17,919 nucleotides of DNA from JBHIAG01 sp046758465 (lineage in GTDB: Bacteria > Acidobacteriota > Terriglobia > Acidiferrales > 2-02-FULL-67-57), in assembly GCA_046758465.1 (NCBI GenBank), contig JBHIAG010000040.1, positions 1 to 17,919 on the forward strand, read 5' to 3'. The notes under the pieces were generated by a model that worked only from the letters and a program-made list of their open reading frames with translations, ran no database searches and was not told where the DNA came from. Made by a program: the position numbers and the translations under genes. Positions 13,241-17,919 of the stretch are shown here, one piece after another (the first letter of the stretch is position 1; each line of letters opens with the position of its first letter).

Positions 13241-15733
13241 ATGAAAAAAAGGCGTTGGCTGATTCTGCTCCTGCTGGGGCTAGGTGTACTGGCTTTGGTA
13301 CCGCTGATGGTAGGCCAGATGGGACTGCGGGGTGCAGTCGTGCGGGCCTTCGAACGGCAGTGGGGGCGGTCGGTGCAACTGAATCGGGTGGAGGCGCGGT
13401 TGTTTCCGGAACCTGGCCTGCATGCCTACGGCGTCAGGATCGGTGAAGCAGAAGCTTTTGGCGCCGAGCCCTTCGTGCAGGCTGAGGAGGTCCACTGTCG
13501 CCTGAAACTCAGTTCCCTTGTGCGCGGCCGCGTGGAATGTGCACGCCTGCACCTGGTGCGGCCCAGCCTGAATTTGGTCCGCAATCGCCGCGGGGGGTGG
13601 AATCTGGCCCAGTGGGCTGAAGGCAACGCTGGCTCCTGGCCGGCGCTCTCGGCTGAGGAGGCACGAATCAATTTCAAGCAGGGAGCCGAGAAAAAAGTCT
13701 ATGCGCTTGCCAATGCCCACTTCACGTGGGCCGCCCGGCGCGACGCCTGGCACCTGAATCTGGAAGCGCAACCCTTCCGCTCGGACCGCCGCCTCACCGA
13801 AGCCGGACGGATTCGGCTCACCGGTACCCTGGGCCGGATCCCCGATGAGACCGGCTCACTGCCCATCGAGCTTGCCTGGGACTTCGACCGTGCGGCTCTC
13901 TCGCAGTGGTTCGCGTTCGCGACCGGGCGCGAGCTGGCTGTGCGTGCCACGGTGAGCCTTCACGGGCGCAGCGCGGGCACATGGCGCAGTCTTCTTCTGG
14001 CGGGCGAGTTTACGCTGGAAGATTTGCGCCGGCGGGACATGCTTCCCGGGCGAGCTGTGCCCCGCTGGCGCGGCCAGTATGAGTTCAGGTTTTCCGGCCC
14101 CACGCGCACCCTGGAGATTGTGCACGCCGCCGTGGGCAGCGAGCATACGACGATTCGTGTCCGCGGGCGCATCGAGGACCTCTTTGATCCAGCGCGCTGG
14201 GATGTGGAGGTGAGGTCACCGTCTCTTGCGCTGGACGAGCTGCTGGCTCAATACGGCGCTCTCAAGGCGAATGTCTCGCAGCAGGCTCGCCTCGACGGCA
14301 CCGCCCAGCTCAGCGCAAAACTCACCGGACGCCCATCCCGCTGGACAGCCACGCTTGCACTACCGGAGGCAGCGCAGTGGAAGGTTCCCGGGGTCGGCGA
14401 GCCGGTGCGCGTCGAGCCGGTTGAGATTCGCTGGCAGCGGGGTCAGCTCCAGGTCCGGCCGCTGCGATTGGTGTTTCCCGGCGAGCGTATCTTGGAGTTG
14501 CGCGGGCGGCTGGTGCGGTGGCAGTCCGTTTGGTTTGCCCGCATCGAAAGTCACGCGCCGGAGCTAGAGCTGGAGCACCTGGTGGCCGCGGCGCGCTCGC
14601 TGGGATGGAGCTTATGGGGCGAGACGCAGTGGCGTGGGCCGGCGCAGGTGGCAGTCGTGTGGCGCGGTGATCTGCGTGCTTGGCGGGAGCGGCGTCGCCA
14701 TGGCAGCGTTGAGCTGCGCGGCGTTCGCTTCCATCCGCCCGCAGTGAACCAGCCCTTGCAAATCGCAACGGCCCGGGTTGAATTCACCGGCCGCGGCGTC
14801 CGTGTGACACCGTTGACGCTGCAGCTTGGAGAAGCCACCGTAACGGGCACACTGGAGCGCACACGCCCCGACCTCCCCTGGAGGATCAGACTGAGCGTTG
14901 ACCGACTCGCGCTGGAGGAAATCGACGCTCTGGTGAACCCCAACCGCGCTCGGGGTCTGTTGAGGAGCCTGATAGGCTCTCCGGCCCGCTCTACGACGGC
15001 TTGGAGCGCTTTCGCGGCTCAGGGCCACGTGGAGGTAGCTTCGCTCACGGCCGGACCCTTCTCGCTCTCCCGTCTCCACACCGACCTCGAATGGAACGAA
15101 CGCCGGCTGCGGCTGACGCGACTCCGGTTTCGCTCTCTCGGCGGGCGGTTCCGGGGGAGCTTCGCGGGCGACTTCCGCGCCCGCCCGCCCGCCTATCGTA
15201 TTGCCGGCAACCTGAAGCAGATTGACTTGAAACAACTGTTGCGAGCCGGCACGGGTCTGGGACAGTTTTTTTTCGGCAGCCTGGGGGCGGACGTTGCGCT
15301 GCAAACGGCGGGGAAGCGGCCAGCCGAGTTGCGCCGCAATTTGCAGGGGAGTGTGGCGGTGGTGGTCACCGACGCAACCCTGACCCACATCAACTTGCTC
15401 GGAGCCATGCGTGCCGCGGCAGGCATGCTGCCGGAGGGGAGCGACGCTGAGCCGAAAACCACGCTGGCGAGTCTGGCGGGTGAGTTCCGTCTCGCCAACC
15501 GGCGCGTGCGGTGCGAGGGGGCGCGGCTGGTGGTCGATACCGCCGCCCTGGAGGTGAGCGGCGAGGTGGACTTCGCCGGGCGCTTGAACTTGCGCGTGCA
15601 GGGTGAGCCGCTGCTGGTGGCCGACATCGAGCCGCCACCCACCCACCGCCAGCTCTTCACCTCCAGGTTTGAAATTCGGGGCCATTTGCGCGCGCCGGTG
15701 GTGCGCCTGGCTGCGGCGCGTGCCCGGCGCTAG
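13241..15733 (+). CDS. AsmA-family protein, membrane-anchored
   Basis: The 830-residue product has an N-terminal anchor (KKRRWLILLLLGLGVLALVPLMV) and a large, probably periplasmic region rich in beta strands. After the anchor, RAFERQWGRSVQLNRVEARLFPEPGLHAYGVRI is typical of the AsmA N-terminal domain. Residues about 650-765 (GNLKQIDLKQLLRAGTGLGQ, LQGSVAVVVTDATLTHINLL) fit the AsmA C-terminal region. AsmA-like proteins belong to the repeating beta-groove group and are linked to phospholipid or lipoprotein movement and outer-membrane integrity; the precise role here is inferred. The ribosome binding site before ATG 13241 is weak, so translation probably depends on lepB just upstream. The TAG stop overlaps the stop of the convergent ligase gene within CTAG (15730-15733). 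Confidence 0.9.
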   Translation: MKKRRWLILLLLGLGVLALVPLMVGQMGLRGAVVRAFERQWGRSVQLNRVEARLFPEPGLHAYGVRIGEAEAFGAEPFVQAEEVHCRLKLSSLVRGRVECARLHLVRPSLNLVRNRRGGWNLAQWAEGNAGSWPALSAEEARINFKQGAEKKVYALANAHFTWAARRDAWHLNLEAQPFRSDRRLTEAGRIRLTGTLGRIPDETGSLPIELAWDFDRAALSQWFAFATGRELAVRATVSLHGRSAGTWRSLLLAGEFTLEDLRRRDMLPGRAVPRWRGQYEFRFSGPTRTLEIVHAAVGSEHTTIRVRGRIEDLFDPARWDVEVRSPSLALDELLAQYGALKANVSQQARLDGTAQLSAKLTGRPSRWTATLALPEAAQWKVPGVGEPVRVEPVEIRWQRGQLQVRPLRLVFPGERILELRGRLVRWQSVWFARIESHAPELELEHLVAAARSLGWSLWGETQWRGPAQVAVVWRGDLRAWRERRRHGSVELRGVRFHPPAVNQPLQIATARVEFTGRGVRVTPLTLQLGEATVTGTLERTRPDLPWRIRLSVDRLALEEIDALVNPNRARGLLRSLIGSPARSTTAWSAFAAQGHVEVASLTAGPFSLSRLHTDLEWNERRLRLTRLRFRSLGGRFRGSFAGDFRARPPAYRIAGNLKQIDLKQLLRAGTGLGQFFFGSLGADVALQTAGKRPAELRRNLQGSVAVVVTDATLTHINLLGAMRAAAGMLPEGSDAEPKTTLASLAGEFRLANRRVRCEGARLVVDTAALEVSGEVDFAGRLNLRVQGEPLLVADIEPPPTHRQLFTSRFEIRGHLRAPVVRLAAARARR

Positions 15734-17376
15734 CTCACCTTCTCCTGCTGGTTCCGGCCTGCTTGCTGGGCGAAAAGTTCCTGGACGCGTGCGAGCGTAT
15801 CGATCTGCTCGATGGCTTTGTCGGGTCGCAGGCGAACAATGCGGGGGAAGCGCAGCGCGAAGCCACTGGCATGGCGGCGGGAACGCTGAAGGTTATTGAA
15901 GGCGACTTCCAGGACGACCTGCGGCGCGACCAGGAGACGGAATCCCTGGTCTTCCAGCACATGCTGCTTGAAGGTGTGGGTCAGCCGCTGGATTTCGGCA
16001 TCGGTGAGGCCCGAGTAGGCCTTGCCAATATTGAGCAAGCGCTCGCCATCGCGCACGGCGAAGGTGTAGTCCGAGAGCCAGCCGCGCCTCTTGCCGTGCC
16101 CATACTCGACCGCGGTCACCACCACGTCGAGAGTGGCCAGGGGACGTTTGAGTTTGAGCCACTGCTTGCCTCGCCGCCCGGGGACATAAAGCGATCCCGG
16201 TGCCTTGGCCATCACGCCTTCGTTGCCGCGCGCGAGTGCTTGGGTGAAAGCCTGCTCGAGCTCCTGGGCCGACCTACAGGGGTGTGCCGCGGCGAGTTGC
16301 AGGTGCTCGCTGGGGGATGAAGCCAGTAACGCAGCCAATTCCCTGCGCCGCCGCTCTAGCGGCGTATCGAGCAGCAGGATGCCATCGCGGAACAACAGGT
16401 CGAAGGCGATCAACGCCACGGGCACCTCCGCGCGCAGTGCCGTGTCCGGTTGTTTGCGTCCCAAGCGCTTCTGCAACTCATTGAAGGGCAGGGCCCGGCC
16501 CTGCTTCCAGCCCAGCACTTCGCCATCGAGCACAAAGTTGCCAGGAAGCGCCGCCAGCGCGGGCACGAACTCAGGAAATTGCGGCGTGATGTCGTCCAGC
16601 GTGCGCGAGAAGAGTCGAACCTGCTGCTCGCGCTTGTGCGCCTGAGCCCGGATGCCATCGTATTTGTCTTCGACCAGCGCCTCTTCGGGAAAGTATTCCA
16701 TCGCTTCGGCAGGGGTTTCAGCGGGGCTGGCCAGCATGAAGTCGATGGGGTGGTAGAGGCGAAGCTGGGCCTCGTCGAGTTTCCCTTCGACGGTGAGGTG
16801 GACGGTAAGACCAATGTCGCCGCTGAGCATCGCGGCCCGCCGAATGGCTGCCAGCGGCGCCTCATAAGCGACGGCCACCGCTTCCTCGACCAGGTTCTCG
16901 CGCAGGCCGATGCGGAGCTCAGTTGTAATGATCTTGAGGATGTACTTCGCTTCGAGGGGCTGAGCACGGCGGAGGAGCGCTTCGAGCCGCGGCAGCTTTT
17001 GTGAGGGGCCGCGGGCACGACTTAGTTCCTCGAAGGCATCGGCGACATCGGCCAAGCGCAGCGGCGGCGGGTCCGGGCCGTGCGTGGCGAGCAACTCCGC
17101 GGCCATCGCGCCCAGGTCGCCGTGCTGGCGATAGACGCGGGCCATGGCCTCCTCATCCGCACCGCTGAGCTGCGCGACCGTCTGCCAAAGTTGCGCCCCG
17201 CCGACCTCCAGCGTGCGCTCCTCACAGCGAGGAAAGGCACGGCCGGTGAAAAAAATAGCCGCCCGCGCTGCGTCCTCAACCGGCAGGGAGCACAGGTAGC
17301 CAGCGACCCGGCGCACCTTTTCGGTCTTTTTCGCGGTGGCGGCGACGGCTTCGCAGGTTTCGGCAAAGCGCTGCAT
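15730..17376 (-). CDS. ATP-dependent DNA ligase, archaeal-like stand-alone type
   Basis: This enzyme seals nicks in duplex DNA through a lysyl-AMP intermediate using ATP, most likely in repair, with NAD-dependent LigA assumed elsewhere for replication. The ATG at 17376 gives 548 residues beginning MQRFAETCEAVAATAKKTEK; upstream in-frame sequence to 17547 looks non-coding. Residues about 1-200 form the helical DNA-binding domain. Motif I is ALVEDKYDGIRAQ, with nucleophile K238 and R243. Then come FSRTLDDITPQFPE, FVLDGEVLGW (motif III), EGVMAKAP (motif IV) and KQWLKLKRP (motif V), followed by an OB-fold (DVVVTAVEYGHGKRRGWLSDY). The three-domain layout matches archaeal and eukaryotic ligase I rather than short bacterial LigC-like forms. 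No Ku, polymerase or nuclease domain is fused or adjacent. AGGA precedes the start by 9 nt. Confidence 0.95.
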   Translation of the reverse strand: MQRFAETCEAVAATAKKTEKVRRVAGYLCSLPVEDAARAAIFFTGRAFPRCEERTLEVGGAQLWQTVAQLSGADEEAMARVYRQHGDLGAMAAELLATHGPDPPPLRLADVADAFEELSRARGPSQKLPRLEALLRRAQPLEAKYILKIITTELRIGLRENLVEEAVAVAYEAPLAAIRRAAMLSGDIGLTVHLTVEGKLDEAQLRLYHPIDFMLASPAETPAEAMEYFPEEALVEDKYDGIRAQAHKREQQVRLFSRTLDDITPQFPEFVPALAALPGNFVLDGEVLGWKQGRALPFNELQKRLGRKQPDTALRAEVPVALIAFDLLFRDGILLLDTPLERRRRELAALLASSPSEHLQLAAAHPCRSAQELEQAFTQALARGNEGVMAKAPGSLYVPGRRGKQWLKLKRPLATLDVVVTAVEYGHGKRRGWLSDYTFAVRDGERLLNIGKAYSGLTDAEIQRLTHTFKQHVLEDQGFRLLVAPQVVLEVAFNNLQRSRRHASGFALRFPRIVRLRPDKAIEQIDTLARVQELFAQQAGRNQQEKVS

Positions 17377-17407
17377 AGCTCTTTTTCCTGCGCGAAACCA
17401 AAGCGCT

Positions 17408-17416
17408 ATTATGGCA
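17408..17416 (-). promoter_or_regulatory. Extended -10 promoter for the DNA ligase gene
   Basis: On the minus strand this reads TGCCATAAT, a five-of-six -10 match with TG extension, 32 nt before the ATG. No clear -35 is seen. It resembles the arrangement before rph. Confidence 0.45.
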
Positions 17417-17663
17417 TACGGCTCAGATGGCTGCCGTGCGTCGGCTCGTAGAGCCATAGCCGCGAGAAGCGGCCGAGCAACTGCTGCGCGGCCAGCTCCC
17501 TCGCGGCCTCCTGCCGGGGGGAGGGGGGCTATAGTTATTCTGACCACCGTACCTTATTCATCCCCAAAGAGTTGGCGGAAAATAACTAGTTGTTCGCCAT
17601 GTTATTCTCATGTTCCCTTCAGTCCTCCTTTTCCCGCCGGGAAGCCCCTGAGGTGTCCAACCC

Positions 17664-17679
17664 AGTGGCTCCTGCCACT
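17664..17679. repeat. AGTGGC-TCCT-GCCACT hairpin (palindrome family member)
   Basis: A 6-bp stem with a 4-nt loop. The reverse complement AGTGGCAGGAGCCACT matches the core of the hairpin at 533-548 at 15 of 16 positions. Confidence 0.55.
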
Positions 17680-17695
17680 CGGAGACCCACCCAAA

Positions 17696-17718
17696 ATCTA
17701 CCCCCCGGGGGGGTAGAT
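17696..17718. repeat. C6G7 palindrome, ATCTACCCCCC / GGGGGGGTAGAT
   Basis: A near-perfect palindrome of two 11-nt arms with one extra G. It could extrude as a very stable hairpin, and the following AAAATC is AT-rich. It lies 34 bp before the phased ATCCA array. Confidence 0.7.
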
Positions 17719-17751
17719 AAAATCAACTAAATTGTTGAAAACACTCATTTG

Positions 17752-17812
17752 TTATCCATCTGCTATCCACGCGCAATCCAGTCGCAATCCAGTGGGAATC
17801 CACTTCTATCCC
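17752..17812 (+). repeat. Phased array of six ATCC(A/C) words at 11-bp period
   Basis: ATCCA begins at 17754, 17765, 17776, 17787 and 17798 (exactly 11 bp apart), then ATCCC at 17808. The unit approximates GC(T/A)ATCCA followed by three variable bases. The first two units read TTATCCATC and CTATCCACG, each seven of nine to the DnaA box TTATCCACA. Same-face helical spacing suggests cooperative protein binding. Confidence 0.65.
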
Positions 17813-17919
17813 CATTCCTGTCTCCTGCCTGCTATAGCCCCGCACATTCCTTTCCCAGCTCCCTCTTTCCTTACCTCATTCCGCCCTCCTTGTCTAATAA
17901 CCGTGAACATGATGAACAC

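Larger units (their letters stand above)
17417..17919. other. Gene-free region with palindromes, DnaA-box-like words and a phased repeat array
   Basis: I see no gene that I can support. Contents: an imperfect dyad around the palindrome AACTAGTT near 17574-17600, TTATNC words resembling DnaA boxes at 17535, 17554, 17602 and 17752, a hairpin of the AGTGGC family (17664-17679), a long palindrome (17696-17718), an AT-rich stretch with ATTGTTGAAAACACTC (17718-17752), the 11-bp-phased array (17752-17812), then a pyrimidine-rich tail to the window end. It could be a regulatory region or part of a replication origin; no flanking dnaA or dnaN is visible to settle this. Confidence 0.4.

Noticed and set aside
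14612..15685. 357-codon minus-strand ORF inside the AsmA-like gene
   Set aside because: It is antisense to a long coherent CDS with an N-terminal anchor, and has no start signal of its own.
17866..17900. AGGAGG-N5-ATG on the minus strand near the right end
   Set aside because: The frame is ATG-AGG-TAA, only two sense codons, so it is not treated as a gene.

Overview
This GC-rich bacterial window most likely comes from the Acidobacteriota or a close relative. That placement is an inference. It rests on a tmRNA tag of the form ANQQLAYAA, a short GrdB-family reductase-like gene with an in-frame UGA, alanine/proline-linker and TPR proteins of a style common in that phylum, and a stand-alone archaeal-type ATP-dependent DNA ligase. 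No 16S or other decisive marker is present.

Layout. (1) 1-663: an incomplete, lower-GC minus-strand gene of unknown function runs off the left edge. Next to it is a 159-bp segment bracketed by two perfect 31-bp direct repeats, which are copies of the 3' end of rph. (2) 664-1440: rph (RNase PH), minus strand, with an extended -10 promoter. (3) 1441-2310: a gene-free, highly structured stretch, then ssrA (tmRNA) on the minus strand with a good sigma70-type promoter. (4) 2336-5399: plus strand, a promoter, an alanine/proline-rich conserved protein and a soluble-type lytic transglycosylase. (5) 5400-5762: a 360-bp palindrome-rich spacer, then a lower-GC orphan gene (5763-6191). (6) 6234-8385: a 23-codon leader ORF, a class I aminotransferase and, 5 bp later, a GrdB-like gene interrupted by an in-frame UGA that reads best as selenocysteine. 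(7) 8361-9279: a small unknown protein, a PilZ protein and tRNA-Ala(GGC). (8) 9324-15733: a compact five-gene plus-strand run: a zincin-like TPR protein, a secreted TPR protein, rnc, lepB and an AsmA-like protein, with 4-bp overlaps or short gaps. (9) 15730-17376: a convergent ATP-dependent DNA ligase whose stop codon overlaps that of the AsmA gene. (10) 17377-17919: a gene-free region with palindromes, DnaA-box-like words and an 11-bp-phased ATCCA array.

Functionally, the last operon joins RNA processing (rnc), protein export (lepB) and envelope functions (AsmA, secreted TPR proteins). The lytic transglycosylase also acts on the envelope. The aminotransferase and GrdB-like selenoprotein look translationally coupled.

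The strongest unusual signal is the in-frame UGA at 8095-8097. It sits at the first position of a CxxC-type motif (UxxC), coding continues in the same frame on both sides, and a plausible bacterial SECIS hairpin lies at the right distance downstream. All assignments come from reading the sequence and from remembered family features; no database search was run.
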